In this document: piece by piece, positions 1 to 9,242 of the stretch
How positions within the stretch are numbered: position 1 is the first letter of the stretch
Layout: each line of letters opens with the position of its first letter
Origin: Chromatiales bacterium
Lineage (GTDB): Bacteria > Pseudomonadota > Gammaproteobacteria > Steroidobacterales > GCA-2729495
Assembly: GCA_020351875.1 (NCBI GenBank)
Contig: CP070671.1
Span: 2,308,055-2,372,054 of the forward strand
Length of the DNA: 64,000 bases
Direction: 5' to 3'
Notes under the pieces: generated by a model
Seen by the model: only the letters and a program-made list of their open reading frames with translations
Database searches by the model: none
What the model was told of the DNA's origin: nothing
Program-made: the position numbers and the translations under genes

Positions 1-2
1 AG

Positions 3-914
3 ATGACAGCTGAACAGCTCGCGGAGCTGCGGTCGAAGATTCAGCTGTACGACCAGTACAGCGACGAACAGATCATGGCCGGTATGGCTCGCATGAAGAA
101 CTTGTGGGGTTGGGTTGGCGATACGCCGAAGAACGGCCGCGTGGGGGTGCTTGCCCTGGCGCACGGCTTCAAGGAGAAAGGGAACCAGCAGTTCACCACC
201 GCCTTCGAGGAGGTCGGTGAGCAATACCCGACCACTTACGCCTTTGGCATGGCGATGATGACGTCGGAGCATATCCAGGCGGCCGTTACGAGCCTCGAGG
301 AGGCCGGCGCGCAGACCATCATCATCCTGCCCACCACCACCGCGGATCACTCCACGCTGACCCACCAGTGGGACTACATCTTCGGGCTGGAGGAAGAATC
401 AGCCTACCTGGACGTGCCGCGGGTACAAACGCAGGCGCGGCTGATCTGGACGGAGACGCCCACCGCGCACCCGATCATGGCGGAGATCATGCTCGACTAC
501 GCAAGGGAGCTGAGCCGCGACCCCGCGAACGAACTGGTCATCATCATGGGCCACGGCCCGCAAAGTGCGGAAGACAACGCGAAAGAACTCGCGATCCTGT
601 CACGGCACGCCGACTACATCGCCCGGGAGGGCGGCTTCATGGATGTGAAGTTCGCCAATGTGCAGGACGACGCGCCGACGGAGGTGCGGGCCGGGAACGT
701 GGCGGTAATTCGTGGCTGGGCGCAGGACGCGCTGGACCAGGGGCACGAGGTCGTGGTCGTGACCACTGCACTGACGCAGAGCGGTGTGGTGGCAAGAATG
801 AAGCAGGACGTCGAAGGCGTGGCGCGCTTCAACGACAAGGGGCTGATGCAGCATCCCCGGTTCGGCGCGTGGATCGACACCGTGATCGAGACCCGGGTCG
901 CCGACGCGAACTGA
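3..914 (+). CDS. CbiX/ferrochelatase-like tandem chelatase-fold protein
   Basis: About 303 residues are visible. Two repeats each carry a beta-strand ending in a His-Gly: LALAHG (His54) and IIMGHG (His184). This is the pattern of class II chelatases (CbiX, SirB, HemH), where such histidines bind the metal or tetrapyrrole. Further histidines near 116 and 121 (TADHSTLTHQW) could be ligands. Substrate and metal cannot be told. The first ATG is at the very edge of the window, so the true start, and any signal peptide, may lie upstream. No tetrapyrrole gene is next to it. A second chelatase-like protein sits at 37055-38311. Confidence 0.6.
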   Translation: MTAEQLAELRSKIQLYDQYSDEQIMAGMARMKNLWGWVGDTPKNGRVGVLALAHGFKEKGNQQFTTAFEEVGEQYPTTYAFGMAMMTSEHIQAAVTSLEEAGAQTIIILPTTTADHSTLTHQWDYIFGLEEESAYLDVPRVQTQARLIWTETPTAHPIMAEIMLDYARELSRDPANELVIIMGHGPQSAEDNAKELAILSRHADYIAREGGFMDVKFANVQDDAPTEVRAGNVAVIRGWAQDALDQGHEVVVVTTALTQSGVVARMKQDVEGVARFNDKGLMQHPRFGAWIDTVIETRVADAN

Positions 915-955
915 CCGACGCGCAGGCCTCGGACAATTCGCGGCCTGCTGGTGGC

Positions 956-1567
956 TTATTCTTCGGGGCGATTCGCCGCGCGCACTGACTTCACGAAACG
1001 CTCGAACTGCGAGTCGAATTCGACGATGAAGGCCTCGTCGGCTTCAGCGCAACCGTTCACCCGTTTCGCGAACAGCGTGACGCCTTCGCCCGTGCCGTCG
1101 TCGTTGACCAGGAAAATCTGGCGGGCATAGACAGCCGGTGTCGGGTCCCAGCCGTTCTTCTGCGCGAACACCAGCAGCGGTTCGTCGCCCGCATCGATCT
1201 GTTCCTGCGAGATTTCCACGCACCCGCTGCGGCTGGGCAGTTCCAGGCCGGCCATTTCAACCATCGCCATGCCCTCGTAGTTGATGGTTCCGGGGGCAGC
1301 GTCCGTGGTCTCCACCTCGATGATCAGGATCCGGTCCTCGTCGTAGTAACCGCCACGCGAAGTCTTGAGGTTTTCCATGCCAAAAGTGTCGTGCGTGTGC
1401 TCTGTCTTGGCCGGCGTCGCCGGGGGCGGCATCGGTATGACCAGGTTGAAGGGCCCGGTGACCAGCAGGCTGCCGTCGATGTCCAGGGTCAGGTACTGGT
1501 GGTCGGCGAAGGCAGCGGTGGCCATCAGGGCGAGGACAGCGGCGGTGATCGACAGGCGGGTTGTCAT
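956..1567 (-). CDS. Secreted protein of unknown function
   Basis: 203 residues, with a clear Sec signal peptide: a hydrophobic stretch over residues 6-20 ends in ATAAFA, with likely cleavage before DHQYL. The mature part is acidic and rich in beta-type segments, and has two cysteines (SGCVEI and NGCAEA) that could form a periplasmic disulfide. I recognise no family. It stands alone on the minus strand, converging with the chelatase-like gene and diverging from the GNAT gene at 1703. That the gene is real rests on the signal peptide and an uninterrupted frame. Confidence 0.6.
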   Translation of the reverse strand: MTTRLSITAAVLALMATAAFADHQYLTLDIDGSLLVTGPFNLVIPMPPPATPAKTEHTHDTFGMENLKTSRGGYYDEDRILIIEVETTDAAPGTINYEGMAMVEMAGLELPSRSGCVEISQEQIDAGDEPLLVFAQKNGWDPTPAVYARQIFLVNDDGTGEGVTLFAKRVNGCAEADEAFIVEFDSQFERFVKSVRAANRPEE

Positions 1568-1702
1568 TATTCTTGAACTCCGTCAGGCAGGCAGGGGCCG
1601 CATTTTACAGGAATCCGGTGTGCGTGTTCCGGGGGCCGCAGCGCCGTGGGCTAGACTCGGGGTTTCCGAACAGGCTCACCGGGCAACACGCCCGGTCTCG
1701 AT

Positions 1703-2218
1703 GTGAAACCCGACGTGACCCCGAAGATTCGCATTGCCGAGGATGGCGACGTTCCGGCGATTACCGAGATATACAACCAGGCGGTGGCCATGCGTGCCGC
1801 CACGGCTGATCTCGAGCCGGTGTCCGTCGCCAGCCGCCGTGCATGGCTGCGCGAACACGACCCGGGTCGGTACCCGGTTTTCGTTGCCGACAGCGATGGC
1901 AAGATTATGGGCTGGTGCAGCCTCAGCCCCTATCGTCCCGGACGCATGGCCCTGCGTTACACGGCCGAGATCAGCTATTACGTCCACGAGCAGTGTCGCG
2001 GGCGTGGCGTCGCGTCCGCACTGGTGGCGCGCGCAATCGAGCGAGGCCCGCGACTGGGGCTCAAGACCCTGTTCGCCATCCTGCTCGACATGAACGCGGA
2101 CAGTAGTCGCCTGCTGGAAAAATTCGGTTTCGAGCAATGGGGGCATATGCCGAAGGTCGCTGATTTCGGTGGCAGCGAGTGCGGCCACTGGTACTACGGC
2201 CGTCGGCTGGTACCGTGA
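1703..2218 (+). CDS. GNAT N-acetyltransferase, phosphinothricin-acetyltransferase-like
   Basis: 171 residues. The start IRIAEDGDVPAITEIYN resembles Pat/Bar-type acetyltransferases. The acetyl-CoA pyrophosphate loop reads QCRGRGVASAL (about 96-106), after the strand ISYYV. The C-terminal LLEKFGFEQWGHMPKV matches the 'GF...G' ending of this subgroup. The usual role is acetyl transfer from acetyl-CoA to an amino group of a small molecule such as an amino-acid analogue; the substrate here is unknown. The start is GTG, with another in-frame GTG four codons on and no strong Shine-Dalgarno to choose between them. Confidence 0.75.
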   Translation: MKPDVTPKIRIAEDGDVPAITEIYNQAVAMRAATADLEPVSVASRRAWLREHDPGRYPVFVADSDGKIMGWCSLSPYRPGRMALRYTAEISYYVHEQCRGRGVASALVARAIERGPRLGLKTLFAILLDMNADSSRLLEKFGFEQWGHMPKVADFGGSECGHWYYGRRLVP

Positions 2219-2234
2219 GTCGCCGTTGTGCTGG

Positions 2235-4304
2235 CTAGGTGGCCGGGGTCTTGTCAGCTTCCGACAGGGCTGCCGCGAGTTCGTCGATGGTCGCAACCGG
2301 CGCGCTGCAATGCGTGCCCTGGCAGACGTAGGCGACGGTTTCATCGCGGGGCGCGCGATCGGCCAGAGCGCCGGGCAGTTTTGTCGCATCGGCGGGAATC
2401 GCGTAAACCAGCTGTCGCGGTGCATACAGTCCATCGAGTTGCCGCGCCCATTGCCGCGCGTCGTCCGCGGCACCCCGAATGACCACGATCACCGGTTCCT
2501 GCAGGTATTCCTCCAACGCGTTGACGAGGCTCGCGTGGCCGTGAGGGAACTCGCTCATCGGTTGCCAGCCGGCACGCAGCGTGCGTTCTGCGGCGTCGAG
2601 GTAGCGCGTGTGTCCGAGTAAGTGGCCCAGGCGATTCAGTGCCAGCGCGGCGACGGCGTTGCCCGCCGGCAGGGATTCGTCGGCAAAGGGCCGGGAGCGG
2701 TGCATCAGGGTCTCGTGATCGTTCGCGGTGAAGAAAAAGCCGCCGCGCGCCTGGTCTTCGAAACGCCCGATCAGCTCGTCGGCGAGCCAGGTGGCGAACG
2801 CCAGGTGCCCGGCGTCCCAGCGGGCCTGCAGCAGTTCGAGCAACGCGTCGAGCAGGAACGCATGGTCGTCGAGATAGGCGGGGAACCGCGACTGACCATC
2901 CTTGTGCACGGCCATCAGCTGACCGTCCACGACCATCTCGTTGCGGATGAAGTCAGTTGCATGGGCCGCGATCAGTGCAAGGTCGTCGCGGTTCAGGGCC
3001 CGGGCCGCGATGGCCAGCCCGCGGATCATCAGGCCATTCCAGCTCGCAATGATCTTGTCATCCAGACCGGGCCACACGCGGCCCTCGCGCACGGCCAGCA
3101 GTTTCGACCGCGCCGTGTCCAGCAGGCGCCGGGCGGCCGACTCGCTGACACCGCTTGCCTTCGCAGCGTCGGCCAGCGGACTGTGCACGCGCAGGTGCCA
3201 GTGGCCTTCGAAGTTGGCCGGCTGGTCGAGGCCGAAATGCGCGGCCAGCACCGCGTACTCATCCGCGGCGAGCTGCTTGCGCACCTCATCCGGTGTCCAC
3301 ACGTAGAACTTGCCTTCTTCGCCTTCGGAGTCGGCATCCAGCGTGGAATAGAACGCACCACCTGGTGCGTGCATGTCGCGCACGACCCAGTCTGCCGTTT
3401 CGTTGGCCACACGCCGGTAGGCTTCGTCGCCGCTCACGAGCCACATCTGTGCGTACAGCGCGAGCAGTGGGCCGTTGTCGTACAGCATTTTCTCGAAGTG
3501 CGGGATTTCCCAATACGCGTCTACCGAGTAGCGGCAGAAGCCACCACCCAGCTGGTCGTAGATACCGCCTTCGGCCATTCGTGTCAGTGTCAGTGCGACG
3601 GCATACAGGGCCTGCGTATCGGGTTCGCTCGTGTGCGCGCCGGCCCGCCAGTGGCGCAGCAAGCGCTCCAGGCTCGATGTGTGGGGAAACTTCGGCGCGG
3701 TGCCCATGCCGCCGTTTTCGTGGTCCAGCTGCTGCAGAAAGGTGTCGCGGGCCTGGGCAAGCGGGGCGTCGTTGAGTTCGCCGCTCTCGGGGTTACCGGC
3801 CTCGAGTCGTTCGAACGCGTCGTGCAGGGCTTGCCCGTGCTCCCGGATCTCCTCGCGATTGTCCTGGTAGTAGGCGGCCACTTTGCGCAGCAGGTCCGGA
3901 AAGCCTGGCATGCCGTGGCGCGGGGTGTTCGGGAAATAGGTGCCGCCGAAGAACGGCCGCAGGCTGTCCGGGTCGAGGAACATGGTCAGCGGCCAGCCAC
4001 CCGGCCGCCGCGCGATGAGCTGGTGCGCCGTCTGGTAAATACGGTCGAGATCCGGCCGTTCTTCGCGGTCGACCTTGATGTTCACGAACAGCTCGTTCAT
4101 CAGCGCGCCGATGTCCGGGTCTTCGAAGGACTCGTGGGCCATCACGTGGCACCAGTGGCACGCGGAGTAGCCCACGGACAACAAAATCGGCCGCCCGGTA
4201 TCCCGCGCGGCAGCCAGGGCCGCGTCATCCCAAGGCTGCCAGTCCACCGGGTTGTCCGCGTGTTGCAGCAGGTAGGGGCTGGTTTCGCCGGCCAGTCGGT
4301 TCAT
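2235..4304 (-). CDS. Thioredoxin-domain DUF255 protein (YyaL/SPATA20 family)
   Basis: 689 residues, the usual length of this family. The N-terminal 170 residues form a thioredoxin-like domain that begins [19 protein letters not shown] and carries a CxxC in [15 protein letters not shown]. The motifs [10 protein letters not shown] and [11 protein letters not shown] are highly characteristic. The rest resembles an alpha/alpha-barrel of the N-acylglucosamine-2-epimerase type. The biochemical role of the family is not settled. The gene lies alone on the minus strand, nearly end to end with the GNAT gene and diverging from lgt. Confidence 0.88.
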   Translation of the reverse strand: MNRLAGETSPYLLQHADNPVDWQPWDDAALAAARDTGRPILLSVGYSACHWCHVMAHESFEDPDIGALMNELFVNIKVDREERPDLDRIYQTAHQLIARRPGGWPLTMFLDPDSLRPFFGGTYFPNTPRHGMPGFPDLLRKVAAYYQDNREEIREHGQALHDAFERLEAGNPESGELNDAPLAQARDTFLQQLDHENGGMGTAPKFPHTSSLERLLRHWRAGAHTSEPDTQALYAVALTLTRMAEGGIYDQLGGGFCRYSVDAYWEIPHFEKMLYDNGPLLALYAQMWLVSGDEAYRRVANETADWVVRDMHAPGGAFYSTLDADSEGEEGKFYVWTPDEVRKQLAADEYAVLAAHFGLDQPANFEGHWHLRVHSPLADAAKASGVSESAARRLLDTARSKLLAVREGRVWPGLDDKIIASWNGLMIRGLAIAARALNRDDLALIAAHATDFIRNEMVVDGQLMAVHKDGQSRFPAYLDDHAFLLDALLELLQARWDAGHLAFATWLADELIGRFEDQARGGFFFTANDHETLMHRSRPFADESLPAGNAVAALALNRLGHLLGHTRYLDAAERTLRAGWQPMSEFPHGHASLVNALEEYLQEPVIVVIRGAADDARQWARQLDGLYAPRQLVYAIPADATKLPGALADRAPRDETVAYVCQGTHCSAPVATIDELAAALSEADKTPAT

Positions 4305-4462
4305 GTGTCGTTACCTGCATCTGCCGGGGTCTGGGGCCGGATGGTCAACAATCGTGCCAGGCCTTTGCCGCCAGGGACTGCCAGTCTACCCCTTCGCTGT
4401 GGTGTGGGCCCGCGGCTGGCAGCCGGCTTGGCCGCCTTCCACCGGCCCCGTAGACTTGCCGC

Positions 4463-5257
4463 ATGTGGGAATACTCGGGTTTCGATCCCGTCGCGATACA
4501 ACTGGGTCCGCTGGCCATTCGCTGGTACGGACTGATGTACCTGGTGGGCTTCGTCGGTGGCTGGTGGCTGCTGCGTCGCCGCGCGCTGCGCGGGCGCGCA
4601 CCGGTCACGCCCGCGCAGGTCGACGACATCCTGTTCTACATTGCGCTCGGCGTGATTCTCGGCGGGCGCATTGGCTACGTGCTGTTCTACGGTTGGCAGG
4701 ATCTCGTCGCAGACCCGTGGAGCCTGTTCAGGATCTGGGAGGGCGGCATGTCCTTCCACGGCGGGTTCCTCGGTGTGCTGGTCGCCGTCACGATATTCGC
4801 GCGCACCCACGGGCTGCGCTTCTGGACCGTGATCGACGCGGTGGCGCCGGTGGTGACCATCGGTCTCGGTGCCGGCCGCCTGGGCAACTTCATCAACGGC
4901 GAGCTGTGGGGCCGGGTGACCGATGTGCCGTGGGCATTCATCGTCGCCGGCCAGCCGCGACACCCGTCCCAGCTCTACGAGGCCTTCCTCGAGGGCGTGG
5001 TGCTGTTCGTGGTGTTGTGGACCTTTTCGGCGAAACCGCGGCCGACTATGGCCGTATCGGCGCTGTTCCTGATCGGCTACGGTACGTTCCGAACGCTGGT
5101 GGAATTCGTGCGCCTGCCCGATGAGCACATCGGCTACCTCGCCTTCGGCTGGCTCACGATGGGGCACGTGCTGACGATACCGATGATTCTTGCCGGCTGC
5201 GTGCTGATGTGGCTTGCTTATCGCAACCCGCAGACGGCGGCGCCTTCGACCACCTGA
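4463..5257 (+). CDS. lgt: Prolipoprotein diacylglyceryl transferase
   Basis: 264 residues, an integral inner-membrane protein. It moves diacylglycerol from phosphatidylglycerol to the lipobox cysteine of prolipoproteins, the first step of lipoprotein maturation. Recognised motifs are [32 protein letters not shown] (the essential His) and the signature [16 protein letters not shown]. At least six hydrophobic segments are visible. It is followed 20 nt later by thyA, the conserved lgt-thyA pair of Gammaproteobacteria. Its likely clients in this window include RlpA, LolB, the TPR protein at 44250 and the RND adaptor and outer-membrane factor. Confidence 0.96.
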   Translation: MWEYSGFDPVAIQLGPLAIRWYGLMYLVGFVGGWWLLRRRALRGRAPVTPAQVDDILFYIALGVILGGRIGYVLFYGWQDLVADPWSLFRIWEGGMSFHGGFLGVLVAVTIFARTHGLRFWTVIDAVAPVVTIGLGAGRLGNFINGELWGRVTDVPWAFIVAGQPRHPSQLYEAFLEGVVLFVVLWTFSAKPRPTMAVSALFLIGYGTFRTLVEFVRLPDEHIGYLAFGWLTMGHVLTIPMILAGCVLMWLAYRNPQTAAPSTT

Positions 5258-5277
5258 ACCGGAGAATAGGACAGACA

Positions 5278-6072
5278 GTGCAGCAATACCTGGACTTGAT
5301 GCGGCGCGCGCGGGATGCAGGCGCGCGCAAGGATGACCGCACCGGCACCGGTACGCTGAGCGTGTTCGGCCACCAGATGCGTTTCGACCTGCGCCAGGGT
5401 TTCCCGCTGGTGACGACGAAGAAACTCCACTTGCGGTCCATCATTCACGAACTGCTGTGGTTCCTGCGTGGCGACACCAACGTGGCCTACCTGCACGAGC
5501 ACAACGTCACCATCTGGGACGAGTGGGCGGACGAGAACGGGAACCTGGGGCCCGTTTACGGTGCGCAGTGGCGCTCGTGGCCAACGCCGGACGGCCGGCA
5601 GGTGGACCAGGTCACCGAGGTGATCGAGATGCTGCGCCGCGATCCGAATTCCCGTCGCATCCTGGTCAGCGCGTGGAACGTGGGCGAACTGGACCAGATG
5701 GCGCTAATGCCCTGCCACTGCCTGTTCCAGTTCTACGTGGCCGACGGCCGGCTGTCCTGCCAGCTCTATCAACGCAGCGCTGACATCTTTCTCGGTGTGC
5801 CCTTTAACATTGCGTCCTACGCGTTGCTGACGCACCTGGTTGCCCAGCAAACCGATCTGCAGGTCGGGGACTTCATCTGGACCGGCGGCGACTGCCACCT
5901 GTACCTGAATCACCTCGAGCAGGCCAGCGAACAGCTGCAGCGGGAGCCGTTGCCGCTGCCGCGCCTGGCGATACATCGCCGCCCGCCGTCGATCTTCGAC
6001 TACCGGTTCGACGACTTCGAGATTCTCGGCTACGAGTCGCATCCGCATATCAAGGCGGCGGTGGCGGTTTAG
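5278..6072 (+). CDS. thyA: Thymidylate synthase
   Basis: 264 residues from a GTG start, exactly the E. coli ThyA length. It methylates dUMP to dTMP using 5,10-methylene-THF. The catalytic cysteine is in [28 protein letters not shown] is the nucleotide-binding region. An in-frame ATG at 5209 lies inside lgt and would add 23 unrelated residues, while the alignment with known ThyA begins QQYLDLM at the GTG, so I chose 5278. A purine-rich GGAGAATAGG sits just upstream. The gene is probably co-transcribed with lgt. Confidence 0.96.
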   Translation: MQQYLDLMRRARDAGARKDDRTGTGTLSVFGHQMRFDLRQGFPLVTTKKLHLRSIIHELLWFLRGDTNVAYLHEHNVTIWDEWADENGNLGPVYGAQWRSWPTPDGRQVDQVTEVIEMLRRDPNSRRILVSAWNVGELDQMALMPCHCLFQFYVADGRLSCQLYQRSADIFLGVPFNIASYALLTHLVAQQTDLQVGDFIWTGGDCHLYLNHLEQASEQLQREPLPLPRLAIHRRPPSIFDYRFDDFEILGYESHPHIKAAVAV

Positions 6073-6080
6073 GAACCAGG

Positions 6081-6160
6081 AATCGCGGCTGAAGCCGCTC
6101 CTACCATGGCGCCTTCCTGCCTACGGGAACCCACCCGTAGGAGCGGCTTCAGCCGCGATT
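6081..6160. repeat. REP-like inverted repeat pair between thyA and apaH
   Basis: A perfect 24-bp inverted repeat (6081-6104 and 6137-6160) with a 32-nt spacer. Each arm contains its own small palindrome, GCGGCTTCAGCCGC, so the element can fold as two small hairpins or one long one. It lies between the convergent genes thyA and apaH, a typical REP location, and could also act as a bidirectional terminator. A diverged single copy is at 28298-28320. Extragenic palindromes with this core are, as I recall, widespread in several gammaproteobacterial genera. Confidence 0.85.
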
Positions 6161-6170
6161 CATTCGCGAT

Positions 6171-7004
6171 TCAATTTGACTTGGGCTTCTTGTAGCCCTT
6201 CGATTCCTCGAAGACGATGCGAATCGGGCCGGTGAGGCGGGCGGCAGTGAGTGTGCCGCCCCAGACGCAACCGGTGTCCAGGCCCAGCAGGCCGGGCCGC
6301 TGCAGCAGGCCCAGCGTGGACCAGTGGCCAAAGACAATGCGCACCGATTCCGTGGCGCGGTCGGGCATTTCAAACCACGGGGTCAGGCCTGCGGGCGCCG
6401 CATCCGGCTTACCCTTCTGGTCAAAGTCCAGCCGGCCGTCCGCCTGCACGAAGCGGATGCGGGTCAGGCAGTTCGTGATGAACCGCAGGCGTTCCAGCCC
6501 GCGCAGGCCCGGGTCCCACAAATTCGGGCGCGAGCCGTACATCGCGGCCAGGAATTTGCCCGCCCCGTCGCTGCGCAACACCTGCTCGACTTCCCGCGCG
6601 CAACGCACCGTTTGCAGCGGGTCCCATTGCGGTGTCACGCCGGCGTGCACCATCAGCGTGTTCAGGTCAGGCCGATAGTGCGCCAGCGGCCGGCGCCGCA
6701 GCCAGTCGACCAGTTCGTCGCAGTCCGGCGCGTCCAGAATCGTGTCGAGATCCCCCCGCGACACCGGCACGTCGCCCGCCAGCGCCAGGGCCAGCAGGTG
6801 CAGGTCGTGGTTCCCGAGCGTGACGACGGCGGTGTCGCCGAGGTCACGAACCAGTCGCAGGGTCTCGAGCGACTTCGGTCCGCGGTTGACGAGATCGCCG
6901 ACGAACCAGACTTCATCTTTTCCCGGCTCGAGTTTCAGGCGCTTGAGTAGCCGCGAGAGCTCCTTGTGGCAGCCCTGCACGTCGCCGATCGCATAGACCG
7001 CCAT
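6171..7004 (-). CDS. apaH: Symmetrical bis(5'-nucleosyl)-tetraphosphatase
   Basis: 277 residues. It hydrolyses Ap4A to two ADP and belongs to the calcineurin-like metallophosphatases. The metal-binding motifs are all present near the N-terminus: IGDVQGCHKEL, FVGDLVNRGPKSLE and LGNHDLHLLA, with the later MVHAGVTPQWD. The length matches E. coli ApaH (about 280). The start MAVYAIGDVQG is the family start. It is the last gene of the lptD-surA-pdxA-rsmA-apaG-apaH run, 14 nt after apaG. Confidence 0.95.
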   Translation of the reverse strand: MAVYAIGDVQGCHKELSRLLKRLKLEPGKDEVWFVGDLVNRGPKSLETLRLVRDLGDTAVVTLGNHDLHLLALALAGDVPVSRGDLDTILDAPDCDELVDWLRRRPLAHYRPDLNTLMVHAGVTPQWDPLQTVRCAREVEQVLRSDGAGKFLAAMYGSRPNLWDPGLRGLERLRFITNCLTRIRFVQADGRLDFDQKGKPDAAPAGLTPWFEMPDRATESVRIVFGHWSTLGLLQRPGLLGLDTGCVWGGTLTAARLTGPIRIVFEESKGYKKPKSN

Positions 7005-7018
7005 CGGACCGGAGCGCG

Positions 7019-7414
7019 CTAATTCAGGATGCCCGGCACGGCCAGGCGGAAACGCGGAATGGCCGCTTCGAACTGGTCACCGTCGTCGCTGATCATGCCG
7101 TAGCTGCCTTCCATCGTGCCGACAGGCGTTTCGAGCACCGCGCCACTGGAATAACGGTGCATCTTGCCCGGTGGAATCTTCGGCTGCTCACCGACCACAC
7201 CGTCGCCGCGCACCTCCTGCACCTTGCCGTTCGCATCGGTAATCAACCAGCGTCGCGTCAGCAGCTGCGCCGGCAATGCGCCCTCGTTGTGTATCGAAAT
7301 GGTGTACGAGAACAGGTAACGACTTTCCTCCGGTTCAGACTGATCCGGCAGGTACGCTGTTTGCACCTCGATACGAATTTCGCCGGCTTGGTGTCCGTCC
7401 GTCATTGGTTCCAC
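7019..7414 (-). CDS. apaG: ApaG (Co2+/Mg2+ efflux-associated) protein
   Basis: 131 residues from GTG. This is a single fibronectin-III-like beta-sandwich domain with the family motifs RYLFSYTISIHNEG, RRWLITDANG, VVGEQPKIPPG and SGAVLETPVGTMEGSYGM. The molecular role is unclear; mutants in other bacteria affect divalent cation handling and Ap4A level. An ATG three codons downstream (7405) is an alternative; an AGGG six nt upstream of the GTG favours the longer form. It lies between rsmA and apaH as in E. coli. Confidence 0.93.
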   Translation of the reverse strand: MEPMTDGHQAGEIRIEVQTAYLPDQSEPEESRYLFSYTISIHNEGALPAQLLTRRWLITDANGKVQEVRGDGVVGEQPKIPPGKMHRYSSGAVLETPVGTMEGSYGMISDDGDQFEAAIPRFRLAVPGILN

Positions 7415-7431
7415 ATTCTACCCTGCCGGCG

Positions 7432-8211
7432 TCAGGAGTTTTTGCGGGCGCAGTAGTTGGCAATTTTCGTGAACGCCGCAACATCCAGGGTTTCCGGGCG
7501 GCTGGTCGGGTCGATGCCAAGGGTTTGCAGGCCCGCCGCGTCCACCAGCCCCCGCAGGCTGTTGGCCAGCTGCTTGCGGCGCTGGGAGAAAGCGCGCGTC
7601 ACGACCTGGTCGAATACCGGTTCCGAATCGATCTGCGCGCGTTTTTCCGGGTCGGGAACCAGGCGGGCGAAGGCCGAGTCCACGCGCGGCGGCGGGGAAA
7701 AGGCGCCGGGGCGGATCACGAACAAGCGTTCAACGCGGCACCGTGCGGCCAGGGCCACGGTCAGGCGCCCGTAGTCGCGCCCGCCGGGCGCCGCGGCCAT
7801 GCGGTCGACGACTTCCTTCTGCAACATCACATGCAGGTCGCGAAAGCAATCGCTCTGTTCCAGCAGGTGAAAGAGCAACGGTGTGGAAATGTTGTAGGGC
7901 AGGTTGCCCACCAGCCGCAGGTCGGTGCCGAGGACCCGAAAATCGAAGCGCAGGGCATCGCCCTGGTGCACATGGAGTCGTGAATCCTGGAGTTCCACCT
8001 CGAGCCGGGCGGCGAGATCGCGATCCAGCTCCACCACGTCGAGACGCGCGACTCGGCCGAGCAGCGGGCGCGTCAGTGCACCGCGGCCGGGACCGATTTC
8101 CACGACATGGTCGTCGGCCGCCGGATCGATCGCCTGCACGATCCGGTCGAGTACGCTGGGGTCGTGCAGAAAATGCTGGCCAAAGCGCTTGCGGGGCGGC
8201 CCGTAGTTCAC
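7432..8211 (-). CDS. rsmA: 16S rRNA (adenine1518/1519-N6)-dimethyltransferase
   Basis: 259 residues from GTG. RsmA (KsgA) dimethylates two adjacent adenines in the 3' terminal hairpin of 16S rRNA during late 30S assembly. Motifs are [15 protein letters not shown], the SAM-binding [15 protein letters not shown] and the catalytic NLPYNIST. The same frame stays open upstream to 8772, but that part is antisense-like read-through of pdxA; the family start ([14 protein letters not shown]) is at 8211. The GTG overlaps the pdxA stop as GTGA, indicating translational coupling. Confidence 0.95.
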   Translation of the reverse strand: MNYGPPRKRFGQHFLHDPSVLDRIVQAIDPAADDHVVEIGPGRGALTRPLLGRVARLDVVELDRDLAARLEVELQDSRLHVHQGDALRFDFRVLGTDLRLVGNLPYNISTPLLFHLLEQSDCFRDLHVMLQKEVVDRMAAAPGGRDYGRLTVALAARCRVERLFVIRPGAFSPPPRVDSAFARLVPDPEKRAQIDSEPVFDQVVTRAFSQRRKQLANSLRGLVDAAGLQTLGIDPTSRPETLDVAAFTKIANYCARKNS

Positions 8212-9203
8212 GCCGACTGCCCGGCGCCGATGCCGATGGCGAGATCCAGCGCGGCGATGAAGCTGCCTGCATCGGCACGCCCGGTGCCGGCCAGTTCGAT
8301 CGCCGTGCCGTGGTCGACAGACGTGCGGACGATGGGCAGCCCCAGGGTCACGTTCACCGCGCGCCCGAAACCGCGATGCTTCAGCACCGTCAGTCCCTGG
8401 TCGTGGTACATCGCGAGCACCGCATCGGCCTGCTCCAGTTGCGGTGGCGTGAAGGCGGTATCGGCCGGCAACGGGCCCTGCACGTTGATACCGTCGCGAC
8501 GCAGCTGCGCGACAGCGGGCTCGATGGTGTCCCGCTCTTCGGTGCCCAGGTGACCGGATTCGCCGGCATGCGGGTTCAGGCCCAGCACCAGGATACGCGG
8601 TGCCGCGAAGCCGAAGCGCTCGCGCAGGCCCTGGTCGAGTATCCGGGCCGTGGCCACGATGCTGTCGACGTCGATCGCGTCGGGTACCTGCCGCAACGGC
8701 AGGTGCGTCGTGACCAGCGCGACCCGCAGGGTGTCGGCCACCAGCAGCATGACCGGGCGCGGCGCCTGGCAACGCTGCGCCAGGTACTCCGTGTGGCCGG
8801 AAAAAGGCACGCCCGCGTCGTTGATGATGCCCTTGTGCACCGGGCCGGTGACCATCGCGGCGAATTCACCCTGCCGGCAGCCGTCGCAGGCCCGGTCCAG
8901 CGTGTCCAGCACATAACGGGCATTCGCGGTGCTGAGCCGGCCTGGCGTGACTTCTGCGGCCGGGCCCTGGGCACAGACCTTCAGGCGGCCGGCCCGCGCG
9001 GGCGCAGGCTCGTCTGCCGCATCGTAAGGGCGCAACTCGACCTCCAGGCCGAGTTGCCGGCCCCGGGTCGCGAGCAGGTCTGGATCGGCAACGGCCACCA
9101 GCTCGGCGGGCCAGTCGCGCCGGGCCAGTGCCAGGCACAGGTCGGGGCCGATCCCGGCCGGCTCACCTGGCGTCAGTGCAATACGTGGAATCGTTGCAGC
9201 CAC
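8208..9203 (-). CDS. pdxA: 4-hydroxythreonine-4-phosphate dehydrogenase
   Basis: 331 residues. It oxidises 4-phosphohydroxy-L-threonine with NAD+ in the DXP-dependent route to pyridoxal phosphate. The start [15 protein letters not shown] is diagnostic. Metal-binding histidines lie in [10 protein letters not shown] and AMYHDQGL, and [10 protein letters not shown] is near the C-terminus. It sits between surA and rsmA as in E. coli and overlaps rsmA by 4 nt. The product cofactor PLP is used by the aminotransferase at 15433, the enzyme at 40080 and the synthase at 42124. Confidence 0.95.
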   Translation of the reverse strand: MAATIPRIALTPGEPAGIGPDLCLALARRDWPAELVAVADPDLLATRGRQLGLEVELRPYDAADEPAPARAGRLKVCAQGPAAEVTPGRLSTANARYVLDTLDRACDGCRQGEFAAMVTGPVHKGIINDAGVPFSGHTEYLAQRCQAPRPVMLLVADTLRVALVTTHLPLRQVPDAIDVDSIVATARILDQGLRERFGFAAPRILVLGLNPHAGESGHLGTEERDTIEPAVAQLRRDGINVQGPLPADTAFTPPQLEQADAVLAMYHDQGLTVLKHRGFGRAVNVTLGLPIVRTSVDHGTAIELAGTGRADAGSFIAALDLAIGIGAGQSA

Positions 9204-9242
9204 TGGTCGTCGCCCCGGGCGCCCGGCCCGTGCTCCCCCAGC

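Noticed and set aside
2622..4535. Open frame of 637 codons on the plus strand over the DUF255 gene and into lgt
   Set aside because: No domain or start signal, while the minus-strand frame is a complete known family and lgt begins in another frame at 4463.
8212..8772. N-terminal extension of RsmA by 187 codons
   Set aside because: It lies wholly over pdxA in another frame; RsmA homologues begin at the GTG at 8211.
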